In this document: positions 23,640 through 34,487 of the stretch, in pieces | Layout: every line of letters begins with the position of its first letter | Numbering within the stretch: position 1 is the stretch's first letter | Origin: Xiphias gladius | Taxonomy: Eukaryota; Chordata; Actinopteri; Istiophoriformes; Xiphiidae | Reading direction: 5' to 3' | Length of the DNA stretch: 64,000 bases | Assembly (NCBI RefSeq): GCF_016859285.1 | Contig: NC_053400.1 | Span: 32,655,501 to 32,719,500, forward strand | Notes under the pieces: model-generated | What the model saw: only the letters and a program-made list of their open reading frames with translations | What the model was told of the DNA's origin: nothing | Database searches by the model: none | Program-made: the position numbers and the translations under genes

Positions 23640-23953
23640 TGAGGTGTAGAAGGGGGGCCGTCGCACCTTCCCTCCCCCCTGCGGCCCCGCGCCAGCCGAC
23701 CCCCCCTCTGTGCCGCGGAGTGGTACGGTCCCGGAGTGACGCCGCCGCTGGCTGATCGTGAAGGGGAGGCTGTTGTTTGTTGTTTTGCCGGAGAGTCCGC
23801 GGCCGTTGCGACGCTTGTGCGTTTATTTCAGAGTTAACGTTTGAAGGACACGAAAATAAAGGTGTGGGGGGGGAGAGAAAAAAAATCTAAATCAACCTTA
23901 AGTCGTGTTTGTAGTCTGCTGCATCGAGCGAAAATAGCCCGGAAACGGCAAAC
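23640..23953 (+). promoter_or_regulatory. CpG-rich promoter and 5' UTR of gabarapl2
   Basis: A TATA-less, GC-rich block directly upstream of the ATG, as usual for constitutively expressed ATG8-family genes. The transcript start cannot be placed from sequence alone. Confidence 0.55.
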
Positions 23954-26900
23954 ATGAAATGGATGTTCAAAGAGGATCACTCCTTGGGTAAGGGAGGAGG
24001 GGGGTGCTGTTTTCACGGTGACAGAAAATGTCCACGCAGATACATTTTCTTGAGGGGCGAAAATCCTCTATTTAGGCCTGTAGGAAAATAATTGGGGGTT
24101 CATCGTGATTTAAAACCCCACTTCGGAAGACGCCGGGCACTCGGACCGGCCTTCCCGTCAGGCTTTTTTTTTTGTTTGTTTGTCCGGAGAGGAGGCTTCG
24201 GTTTAGTAGCTAGCTGCGTCGACAGCGCATCCACGTCAAGTGTTAGCTGTAAATATGATTGTCAGCTCCTGTAAAAGCCGATTCGCTCGTCTCCGCTTAA
24301 AAAACAAAACAAAAAAACCGATGTGTTGGTTTTTCGTCGCGTCTTTTGCCCCCCACCCAAAAAAAAAACCCCGGGCGACGACCTGTTTTCAGGCCGGTGG
24401 TGGATAGCGACACATTGAGCCGCTAAGCCTCCATTGACTTGACTGCAGCGGGACGGTGGAGCCCGAATGTGTCTGTCTGTGCCGCTAAACTTCACCTTTT
24501 CCTCCCTCCGCGCCGGGTTTGAACCGGAGGCCCGAGAGGCTTCACCGGGACCGAAACGAAAGTTGTTTTGGCCGAACAGTCGCAGGCCCTTTAGGCCGAC
24601 TTAGCACCTCAGCGAAGCTGAAATGATTAGTCACTAATCGGTTAGTCGACCGGCAGCTATTGTGAATATCGAGTAATCGTTTCAGTAAATACAAACGCAA
24701 CGCGTTCCAATTTTTTCAGAAGTCTTTAGATTTTTCCTGTAATGCAAATTTTAATTTTTCCATAGAGAACAAGGTTCATTGTCTTTTTTAGCCATTTTCT
24801 AAATTTGCTAATTGAATTTACAGTTTGTTCTTTGTTACATCTTCGGGTTTTCGACTGGTGGCCAAACTAAGGCTGCAACTAGCGATTATTTTCGTCATCG
24901 GTTTTACTTGAGAATATTTCCTTGATTAATCGTTTTGTGCATAAAGTGTCAAATGTTTTCCATTTTAATTTAAAACAAATAGCGAAAAAATGCCCATCAC
25001 TGTTTCCCTAAAGCCAAAGGTGTTGTCTTGAAAACATAGCTTGTTTTTTCCAACCAACAGCCCAAAACTCAATGATATTCAGTTTAGAGCTGCAACGACT
25101 GCTCGATTAATCGATTCGTGCATCAACAGTAAACTAATCGGCAACTGTTTTGATAATCGAATAATCGTTTCTAATTTTTTTTAAATCAAAATTTTCAAAC
25201 ATTTGCTGTTTCTGGCTTCTCAGATGTCAAGATTTGATGCTTTTCCTTGTCACATATGACACTAAACTGAATATCCTTTGTGTTTTGGGCTTTTGATCCG
25301 ACTAAACAAGACATTTGAAGACATCACCTTGGTCTGTGGGATATAATAACGGCCATTTTTACTAATTACTCAACAAATATAATATGCTGATTAAGTTTCA
25401 GCACTAATTCAGGTTGATATCACATTAAGAGGAAGAAAAGCAGCAAAAATGAACAGCTGCGAAGCTGGAACTGGGGAATTTTTGCTGAAAAAAAATTACT
25501 CTTAATTTTGCTGATGCATTTTCTGTCGATCAACTAATTGATTAATCGACTAATCGATGCAGCTCTAGGTCAGACCAAACAAGACATTTGAAAACATGAT
25601 CTCGGGCTCTGGGAAACTGTGGCAGGCATTATTTGTTATTTGTGACTTTTTATAGACAAAACAGTTAATCGGCAGATTGGTGGATTAATGAAAATGATCA
25701 TTAGGTACAACCCATTCCCTTCTTTGAGTCAAATTATGATTTTTGTCGACAAATTGACTAATTGTTTAGACAAAAATGTCCAAAATAATGAGAAATGCTA
25801 GTTATAATGACATAAAACCAAGCAGGCGGAGAAATCTTTGCATTTGTGAGTTTGAAACTAAACCATCTTAACTTTTTGAACTCGTCAAATTATGATGGAG
25901 TAGCCGATGATGACACGGTGAACGTTTTCAGAGATTTAAAAGGGGCCTTAATGCTCAGTTTACGTATTTGTGAGCACAGTTGACATGTTTGTTTTGAGAA
26001 CTGATGTGTCGTTCACAGGTGCTGAACTTTCAAATGTTAAAAGTTTTAAGTGAGAATAACGTCTGGCCTCTCTCCACTACAGTGATACTGTGAGTCTCAG
26101 TTTTAAGACTACATTACCCATAAACTCCACTGCTTCCTGTGAAAAGAAGGAAGGTATCTCTTATGCAGACAGTTGCTGCGTCCCAGTTTTGTACACTAAT
26201 TGTATACTATATGTACTATATAATAATTGTTACAGTAAACAGTTTTTGCAGTTATTGTACAAAAAAAAATTCTGAAAAACAGCAAATCTTCACATTTTAG
26301 ACACTGGAATGACTTGTTAAACAATTCATCGTTTATGGAATTTTTTTTTTTTTTTTGATTCACTTAGTATGTAAATTTAAGTCAAGAAAATGACTGGACG
26401 GCTCGATCCTTTCAGCCGGTCGCAGTGACTCTTAAACCACAGCGACTGTCTGTGGACCTCACACCTCAGCCGTCAAACATCGATCTTTGTCCGTCACCGG
26501 TTGCCTCTGGTGTCTGTACTGAAGTGGAAGTACTCAATAAAAGCCACGTGCTCCTGTTGTCATGTAAAACATCCGCCTGAGTAAGACGACTGTTTTGCTT
26601 GTTGTCCCGCAGAACATCGATGCATAGAGTCAGCCAAAATCCGCAACAAGTACCCTGACAGGGTCCCGGTGAGTGAAACTGATGTGACATCGCATCTGGA
26701 AAAGGGAAGTGTTGTTTCAGTATATGTTGCCTGTTGGTCATAATCACGTCCGTTTGGTTTGTCAGGTGATTGTGGAGAAAGTGTCCGGATCCCAGATAGT
26801 GGACATCGACAAGAGGAAGTACCTGGTCCCCTCCGACATCACAGTGGCTCAGTTCATGTGGATCATCAGGAAACGCATCCAGCTGCCCTCAGAGAAGGCC

Positions 26901-29798
26901 ATCTTCCTGTTTGTGGACAAGACGGTGCCTCAGTCCAGGTCAGGGCCGGGACACTGGAGGGGTTCTTAGTTTTTACGTTTTACTTCAGAGGTTCCCAGTT
27001 TTATTTTATTTATTTCTCTGACTTTAATCATCATTTAACCAGCTAGTCTCGTTGAGATTGAGACCAGAGAGCAAGAAAACATTCATGACCAGGAAAACAC
27101 ACAATCTGCAAACAGAAATAACACAACAAGGACACAAGTAATAAAAACAACTGCAAGAGTCTTAGAAAAAGCATTAAAAAAATAAAGTTTAAAGCTTTAT
27201 TACAGTCTCCAAGGGGTATGAAGGTCTCTAGTTTGAGGGCAGCTTACAGTTCGTTCAGTTTAAAAGCAGCAAAGTACCTGAAACCAGCTCCGCCAAGATT
27301 AGTGGGAACATGAGGAATATCTGAGGTGAAGTGCTGCTGCTGTAGTTACAAGATTTAAATACTAAAATAGACGAGAGGTAGTCTGGGAGCTTTAACATTA
27401 AGAGATTTATACACGAGTATCGCGAGAGGACAGTGTCTTCCGTCCAACCCCCGTGATAAAGAGAAGAGCGATGAGAGTGAAATTTGTACGACGATGAACA
27501 GGATTTAGCTGCTGGAAGTGTTGATGGGGCAGCGTGACAGTACAGGATGTCTCAGTAATCGAGTACGGACATTAAAGTTGACGGCACAACAGTTTTCGGG
27601 GTTTGAAAAGGACATACCCCCTTTAATTCTGTACAGGAAACCGAGCTAGATTTCTCATTTTTGAGTCAAATGTTGAATATGAATCTCGAATGACAAGTTC
27701 CTGCCGAATTCCTAAGTATTTACACGAGTCAGCAAGAGTGAACTCGGTACCATTTAAGGGGGGTATCGGAGTCACCGTTGGAGGTGGAGAAGACCACGTA
27801 CTTGGTCTCTCTCTGCGTTTTAAAAACAAGTCTGTGATAAAGAAGCGATGATTTGGAGACCGAAGACCAGTCAGAGCCGGGGGCTGGAGTGGAGCCCGGG
27901 GACACTGAGGTACTGAGTCCCCGGCCCACAGATCAGTCGCTACCGGGCCCCAAGGAAGCAATGTGACTCGGCAAAGAAATCTAAATGACATACACCCTTA
28001 TAGGCTATTATTGGCAATTGTTGCGGTAATTCCATTGAACTTGGTGCAGTTTGTACCCTGTCATGTCCACAACAACGTTATACTGAAGTTCAATAAAAGA
28101 AGGTCGCCAGTCCGTCATTCTCTCTCCCTCTCATTTTCTAACTCTTATCAACGGCGGTTTGCATGTGGGCAGTATAAATGGAGAGAGATCACGCCTGAAC
28201 ACGCGAACCCGCAGACAGACGGAGGTCGATCGACAGGAAATTAGTTGGCCGCTATTTTGATCATCGATTAATTGTTTCAGTCTTCACCTCTCAAAAGTCA
28301 AAGACGTGAAGCTTTTTCTGTCATACGTGATTGTGAGCCGTATATCTTATATTGGACTGTTGGTCGAGTAAAACCAACAATGTGAACACGTCTCCTTGAT
28401 CTGAGAGAAATTCTGACGGGCGTTTTTTTTTTTTTTTTTTACTGTTTTCTGACATTTCGTAGACAAAAAGATTAATTGGTTAATTGAGAAAATAAACAGC
28501 TGATGAATCTATCCCACAGTGTCTGTTTATTTTATTTAATCCTGAGGTTTCTCTCAAAACAGACGATAGATTAAATTCATCTAAAAGCTCAGTATCTCTC
28601 TCTGTTTTTAAACAATTTAAATTGGTCCGTATCACGTTTTCCAACAACAGTAGTTGTTGAACTTGCTTAGTCTGGTATGTGGATGAAGCAGATGCAGTTA
28701 TGCACAGAGTCTGGTTCGGCTCGGGTCTGATTTCATTAACCGTTTAAATTAAGACAGAACCAAAATTTCTCCTACAAGCTGAATTTTCAAGACTAAATCA
28801 AGTTCCTTTAATAGATGAACAGGTAAAGATCAAACCCTCGTATTGTGTGAAACATTATACATCAGTTTACCACACAAGATGATGGCATGAGATTATGTAG
28901 TGCCGCAACCAACTAACGTTATTTTCATTATCGGTTAATCTGCTGATTATTTTCCAGATTAAACGATTTATGTTTTATTCTGTCAAATGTAAAAAATAGA
29001 GAAAATCATCCGTCGCAGCTTTGCAGAGCCCAGAGTGACGTGTGTCCAACCAAAAGTCCAAAACAGAATTCATTTACTGTCACATATGACAGAGAGAAGC
29101 AGTGATCGACCAGTTGAACGAGGAGTCAGTGCAGCTCTGACCTCAGGCCAGGTTAGACAGCTGGACTGGGTTAGTCAAGTTATTTTTCACCTGTAACTGG
29201 TCTACAGTACAAATGCCTTCGTGGTGATAAAGGTTAGTGGAGATAACACTAGAGTCAAATCATATTTATGGTTTTTATCAGCGGGAGCTCTGTTTAATTT
29301 CGGACGTCATCACAGGCTGGATAAAGTGACGCTGTTCTTTTTCATTTCCCCTGTGGCCTCTTATCTCCATTTGGTCGTTTTCATGGTGGAGTGTGGAGGT
29401 GTTGTCGGCGCTTCTTTCCACAAAGTGAAATCCTACGAGTGTGGCTTTGTAATTGTCTGAAACATCTGGACACTGTGGATTTGAGCAAACTTGAACTCAA
29501 ACAGGAGGGAAATAGTGCATTTGTCGGGGACTGTTTTCAGAGTATTTGGGGGAAAAGGAATATCAGACTTTGATACACGCACGGTACTTGTTGGCAGATA
29601 AATTCACTGATATTTTGACGATTAGAAAGATACAGAATAAGAGCGGCCGGTGTCACTGGTCATCCCGAGCGGCGTGTCTTTGGTAACGCTTTGTCTTCGC
29701 GTTTCAGCATCACGATGGGGCAGCTGTACGAGAAGGAGAAGGACGAGGACGGCTTTTTATACGTGGCTTACAGCGGGGAGAACACCTTCGGGTTTTAG
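23954..29798 (+). CDS. gabarapl2: GABARAP-like 2 (GATE-16), ATG8-family ubiquitin-like protein (four exons, 117 aa)
   Basis: Coding exons: 23,954-23,987, 26,613-26,668, 26,766-26,938 and 29,708-29,798. All introns are GT-AG and the joined frame is 354 nt. The 117-residue product has the family's exact length and, against human GABARAPL2 from memory, differs at only about three positions (for example C15-I16 for CV and N23 for A). Order: start [12 protein letters not shown], ubiquitin-like fold with [13 protein letters not shown] and [15 protein letters not shown], hydrophobic pocket strand [11 protein letters not shown], and C-terminus SGENTFGF. Gly116 is exposed when ATG4 removes Phe117 and is then lipidated to phosphatidylethanolamine on autophagosome membranes; the protein also acts in Golgi traffic (family knowledge). 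Introns 1 to 3 are full of MITEs and a LINE piece, yet the coding sequence is intact. Confidence 0.97.
24868..25715. mobile_element. Nested MITE cluster (GCTGCAAC..TTAATCGA family) in gabarapl2 intron 1
   Basis: An outer copy starts GGCTGCAACTAGCGATTATTTTC near 24,872 and resumes in reverse-type sequence from about 25,566, closing with AATCGGCAGATTGGTGG and TAGGTACAACCC. Between them a second element at 25,086-25,566 has its own ends: AGAGCTGCAACGACTGCTC and TCGACTAATCGATGCAGCTCT. This reads as one MITE inserted into another, though two adjacent inverted copies is an alternative. Confidence 0.7.
27040..27965 (-). mobile_element. LINE reverse-transcriptase fragment, reverse, in gabarapl2 intron 3
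   Basis: On the minus strand the frame at 27,623-27,991 carries [17 protein letters not shown], typical of the segment after the catalytic domain of non-LTR reverse transcriptases, next to a block complementary to GGAGCCCGGGGACACTGAGG. The CTAGTCTCGTTGAGATTGAGA stretch near 27,040 is the usual 3' portion of this fish repeat. It is broken by stops. Confidence 0.6.
28235..28520 (-). mobile_element. MITE copy (TTAATCGA family) in gabarapl2 intron 3
   Basis: Contains ATCGATTAATTGTTTCAGTC and a terminal GATTAATTGGTTAATTGAGAAAATAAACAGC, matching the reverse half of the copy near 25,600. Confidence 0.6.
28895..29130 (+). mobile_element. MITE copy (TTAATCGA family) in gabarapl2 intron 3
   Basis: Begins GTGCCGCAACCAACTAACGTT with ATTATCGGTTAATCTGCTGA, then the CCAACCAAAAGTCCAAAACAG interior and a decayed GTGCAGCTCTGA end. 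Confidence 0.65.
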
Positions 29799-30265
29799 AT
29801 CCAGATGCCATGAGCGTGGCCGGCCTTACCTGCGGCGCCGCACGGCCCCACTGACACCCGCCTACATCTAATCACAGCCCCGACTCGGCCCCCCCCGGAG
29901 ACAGCGAGGGAAGCCCCAGAGAGATTCGGTGACATGAACGTTACAGAAGGATGGACTGACTGCTCTCCTGACTAGATAAACTTAAATGAGTGCACCGGTT
30001 TGTTGGTTCTGGCCCATGTTGCACCAGTTCTTTATAGCTTCATAGATTCAGTTGTGTATAGTGTGTTACATTTCAATTATTATTTGTTTGATGTTGTGAA
30101 TTGAGTGTTTTAGGAGCAACCTTGATTTTTTTTTTTCTTTTGTTTTTTCCACATTTTAAACGATAAGTGTGAATGAGTTTTGCTTTCAGTTTTCCTCTTT
30201 AAAGACGATATTTAAAAGAACTTTAATTTAATTATTTGAAGGTAAGGTAGCTGGATGACCTAACC

Positions 30266-30271
30266 AATAAA
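30266..30271 (+). terminator. Polyadenylation signal of gabarapl2
   Basis: AATAAA, 468 nt after the stop codon. Confidence 0.7.
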
Positions 30272-31419
30272 AAGATAAAAATTAAACCTGGTTGTTTTGT
30301 TTTTTTTTCTCCAAAATGGCAGCACTGTAGTAAATCTGATTTCATTTGAATTATTTAATAGTTTATTTTCATTATTTTCTCAATTAATTGAACAATTTAG
30401 TATATAAAATGTCAGAAAACGGTGAAAAATGAATCCCAGGTCACATCTTCAATTATGTGGTTTTGTCTGACCCACAGTCAAGAACCTGCTTCTACGTGTC
30501 TGTGGGGCCCGTTGTCTCATAATCTGTCCGTGGCTGTAGGACATGTGGAGTTAAAAACAGCAACTATCTATTCATTAGTTTTCATATTCGAATACTTAAA
30601 CTTGCACTTGAAGGTCTGTCTATACAGAGTGTGTGTAAGACTGTCAGATGGCCTGAAGAAAGATGATCTTTCCAGGCTGCTTAAAGCTATGTGAGTGGGA
30701 ATAAGGAAGAAAGACGATATAATAAAGGATTCATTTATGACAAATACGTAATAATACGGTATAATGCAAAAAAAAAGTACCAGCAATTTTTCTGTAAAAC
30801 TGTGGCTCAGTCAATTTCCTGTTTTCACTTCCTCTGCCCTAAGTGGCCTTTCTACGAACATGACAAGATCCAACACTTCAGCAGTAATCAGAGAATTCTG
30901 CTGATTTTAGAATACAGAGGAACAAGCCGCCAGTGATGCAACACACAGTTTCTCAAGAAACTGACATTTGGGCTGCTCATATTCTGCTTGATGAATCTTG
31001 GAGACCGTTCCCCCTTTTATTTTTCTCAGACGCACCCTTGAGCCTTGGGAAAAAACTAATCGAGCAGCATTGAGGGGACCAGAGAGAGGAGTGAGGTTTT
31101 AAAAGAGAAAAGTAATGAAGTATAGAAATTCAAACCCAGGGGCGGTTGTTTCTAGAACCGGCTGGACCGGCTGGACCTCCCTGGGCCGCCGTGTGCTGGT
31201 GGAAGTGTGCCGAGAGACCCGGTGCCGGATCAGTAACCACGACCCTTGTGACCCTCGTTTGATTCGTTTGCTGTGAAATCATTCAGATAATTAATTGGTT
31301 TCAATGCAAAAAGACTGATGATGAAGCCGAACTGATGGACCTTGTTTTCTCCTGCAGCGAGGGCAACAAGCCATAATCGAAACCCGGTCCGCTCCTGCTG
31401 CTACAGCAACGCGTACGGC
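30272..31419. other. Intergenic DNA, no gene seen
   Basis: Holds a decayed piece of the TTAATCGA MITE family near 30,358-30,485 (AATTAATTGAACAATTTAGT, ATGTCAGAAAACGGTGAAAA). Nothing else was recognised. Confidence 0.5.
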
Positions 31420-31640
31420 AACGTGCAGGAGGTAGAGCAGGCCGACCGGCGATCGGAAGGTCGCTGGTTCGATCCCCAGCTTCTCCCGTCCACGTGTCAA
31501 AGGACGCTGAACCCAAAGTTGCCCCCGGTGTATCGTCGGTGTGTGAGCGTTAGAAAAAGCTCCATGTGGGTGAACGTGGCCTGTTGGTGCAAAGCTCCCC
31601 GAGTGGTCGGCAACACTAGAAAACACCATCTCCTACTGTA
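31420..31640 (+). mobile_element. tRNA-derived SINE, nearly complete
   Basis: Head: GGAGGTAGAGCAGGCCGACC (A-box side) and GCTGGTTCGATCCCCAGCTTC (B-box). Body: ACGTGTCAAAGGACGCTGAA and GGTGTGTGAGCGTTAGAAAAAG. Tail: AAAGCTCCCCGAGTGGTCGG with CACTAGAAAACACC. The order is that of a well-known teleost SINE whose tail normally reads TAAAGCGCTTTGAGTGGTC. Confidence 0.75.
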
Positions 31641-32788
31641 GTTTGTTTTGTTTTCATTGAGACGACATGTTTATAAATCAGTTTTATACAAAACAATTTT
31701 CCTCACGCATGTCTAATGTCTAACACATGCATATGCAGTTACTACTAACATTATCTTTAACGTCGAAGCTGCAGCTCCTTCTGCCGCCACTGCTGCATCC
31801 ACCTTCAGTACAAACACTACCGCTGACATAGATACATATACAAACCGTATATATCCAGAGTCAGCGATGCTGGAGTCTCTAAAAGTGGATGTTGTGTTGC
31901 AAGATTGGATATTCTTGCAAAGAAAAAAAAACACCAAAGCCGTCTGTGAGAATTTTCACTGATGCGTTCAATGTCGGCAACTTGCCAAATACATAAATTA
32001 AGAGCATTTCCTCATTATGTGCACAGAAAACGTTGTCTGGTTGTCATGACATTTCTCTCCAAAAGCGCGTTGTGCCGTTGCAGATAAGGTATACATAAAT
32101 TTTCATTTCCAGGAGCCAGGGTTGCCAGAGACCCCCTTCTTTTTCGTAGAACATACGTGACGGAAACTTTCTTTGTGTTTTTGATACGTGTTATGTCCTG
32201 GTTGTTTCTTTTCATGATAATGGAAAACAATGCAAACCACGATGAAGGTTGGTATTGAAAGTTTGAATTACGTTGAATTAATGATGAAATCTAAGATCAT
32301 TTAACTCACATTGTTTAAAGCGCTGCTACTCCTACTTTCCATTTTGTGTTAAGCTCTTATGTCTCACTTTAACAAACTGAATCTGGGTATTTTATTTAAA
32401 ACCAGCAAGGAGGGGAAAAAAATGGAAAGTTCTTACTCAGAAATCAACATTTGTATGTGGAATGAAAAAGGTGAACTTGGTGTGATAGTTCTTTATCACC
32501 GAACCGCGACTTCTTCAGAGTCTGTGTGTCACGCTTATTAAAAATAATCAGCAGAATCACAAAATAGACTCAGGCGAGGAAGTGAAAAAGACACCAGCAA
32601 AGACTCCCACTCCGCCCATCCCGTCCCTTTCTTCCCACTGAACTCAACCGGTGAACTGCTAGCACCACCGCTAACGGTAGTGGCACCGGCAGTTTTATCT
32701 GATCCGGCTGCAACCACCACCGCTTCCATTATTATCACTCCAGCCGTAGTGGGGACGTGACTTACTGTTGGTCATTTTTCTATTATAC

Positions 32789-32813
32789 GTGTGTGTGTGT
32801 GTGTGTGTGTGTG
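32789..32813 (+). repeat. (GT)n microsatellite
   Basis: About 12 GT units, immediately upstream of a CAGTGGTGGAAGAAGTA MITE terminus. Confidence 0.95.
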
Positions 32814-32828
32814 GAGGCCGGGTAGGTG

Positions 32829-33320
32829 GGCAGTGGTGGAAGAAGTAATCAGATCCCTTACTTAAGTAGAAGTACTAATACCACACTGAAAGCACTCTGG
32901 GTGTCAGTGGTAGTATATGTTATATCGTTTGATCATTGTTACTCTTGTATTCATATAAAAGCCGGACTTTACTGCAGTAGTCGGTCGAGGCCGAGGGACG
33001 GCAACTAACGGTTCTTTTCATTGTGGATCGAACTGCTGATTATTTTTCTGAGTCAACTGATCGATTGTTTGGCTTGTAAAAATTCAGAAAATAGTGATGG
33101 ACGCCGTCGCGGTTACCAGGAGCCCAAAACGACGTCTTCAAAATGCTTCGCTTTGTCAACAACAAAAAGTCCAAACTTCAAAATTATTTTAAAAAAAAAA
33201 CAACTGAAACAATTAAAAGGAAAAGCAGCAAATCGTCACGTTTGAGAAGCTGGAACGATGAAATGTTTAGTAAGATGAATATCAATGTCAATCGACTGAT
33301 CATTTAATCGACAAATCATA
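32829..33320. mobile_element. Two adjacent MITE fragments upstream of the chemokine gene
   Basis: CAGTGGTGGAAGAAGTAATC at 32,830 starts a CAGTGGTGG-family copy to about 32,985. From about 33,005 a TTAATCGA-family copy follows (GAACTGCTGATTATTTTTCTG, GAAAATAGTGATGGACGCC, closing near ATCATTTAATCGACAAATC). Both are decayed. Confidence 0.6.
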
Positions 33321-34339
33321 ATTTAATTTATCATAAAACGTCCCATTTTATAAGCACTTCATGTGTTTTGTTTGCAACAAAGCACAGTATTACCCTCTGA
33401 ACTGTAGTGAGGTTGAAGTAGAAAGTGGCCTGAGAAGAAAAGACTGAGGTACAGTACATGTACTTGAGTGCTTGAGTCAATGAGAAAAGGTGAGAAAGAT
33501 CAGGCACCTTAGTGAGGGGAGCTTGGTTAATAAAAGGCGGGACGGAGGAGTACCACGCTCCTCGCATGTGATGTGCACACCCAGATGCAGAAACGCGGCT
33601 CGAGTTTTCAAAGTCTGACACCGTTCCCCAAATGCACGGTGGGTCACGCAGCAGGTGGGTCACGGTCACGAAGCCTAACGTGCATATGGACGGGGCTGGG
33701 TTTGTGTGTGGCGTCTGTGGGGGAACCTGAGGATCCGCTACGCTGACCACATAACACCGGTCATCGCTCATCCCTCCCGGTAAACAAAGCCGATTCTCTG
33801 TTTGGATTCGGATGTCTTAATGGAAAGCGAGTTCGGGGTTTATTGGAGTGACTGTCACGGAACAACACGGTGGATTAGTGGACGTATAAACAGAGCAAGC
33901 TCTCTCCAGTAGACCGTGGCGGAGGGATGAGCGCGTGACGAGCTCTTAAAAATGCCTCTCGGCAAAGATGCATCAAGAGAATATGTCACGTTTCAGTTGC
34001 TTAGCAGACGGCGCTTGCGTCGCTGATTTCCCTCCAAAGAAAGGAAAAATGCCAACAAGTATGTACGCTGGCATGCAAAGGCGGCTTTTTTCACCCTTTA
34101 ACAAACAGCGACTTATACCAAAGTGTGTGGTCCCAGCTACAAATCCTGAGGGGTGCAGTCGATGTCAGGAGAATGTAACGTAAAAAGAGAAGCAGCCGTG
34201 AGAACCCCCCATTTATTCTGTTTAGAGCTTTTTGCAGAATTTTCTTACGTTAAAAACTTCACATTTTCTCCGTAGCCCTCAAGTAATGACATCACAGAAA
34301 CGAGAAGAAGGAGAACCACAGAGGGAACAGACGGCTGGT

Positions 34340-34348
34340 TTCTTAGAA
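34340..34348 (+). promoter_or_regulatory. STAT/GAS-like site in the chemokine promoter
   Basis: TTCTTAGAA is a perfect TTCnnnGAA palindrome 44 bp upstream of the TATA box. STAT control of chemokine genes is well known; occupancy here is inference. Confidence 0.45.
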
Positions 34349-34391
34349 CATAACTCACTATGAATGACACAGGATTTATACATGAGATGTG

Positions 34392-34399
34392 TATAAAAG
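34392..34399 (+). promoter_or_regulatory. TATA box of the chemokine gene
   Basis: TATAAAAG, 96 bp before the ATG. A start about 30 bp downstream gives a 5' UTR of about 65 nt. Confidence 0.8.
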
Positions 34400-34487
34400 G
34401 GGGCACGGAGCAGTTCTCCAACACAGATCAGACCAGATCAGGCTCCCATCCAAACAGAAGAAGACGCACTGTCTCTGCCCAGGAACC

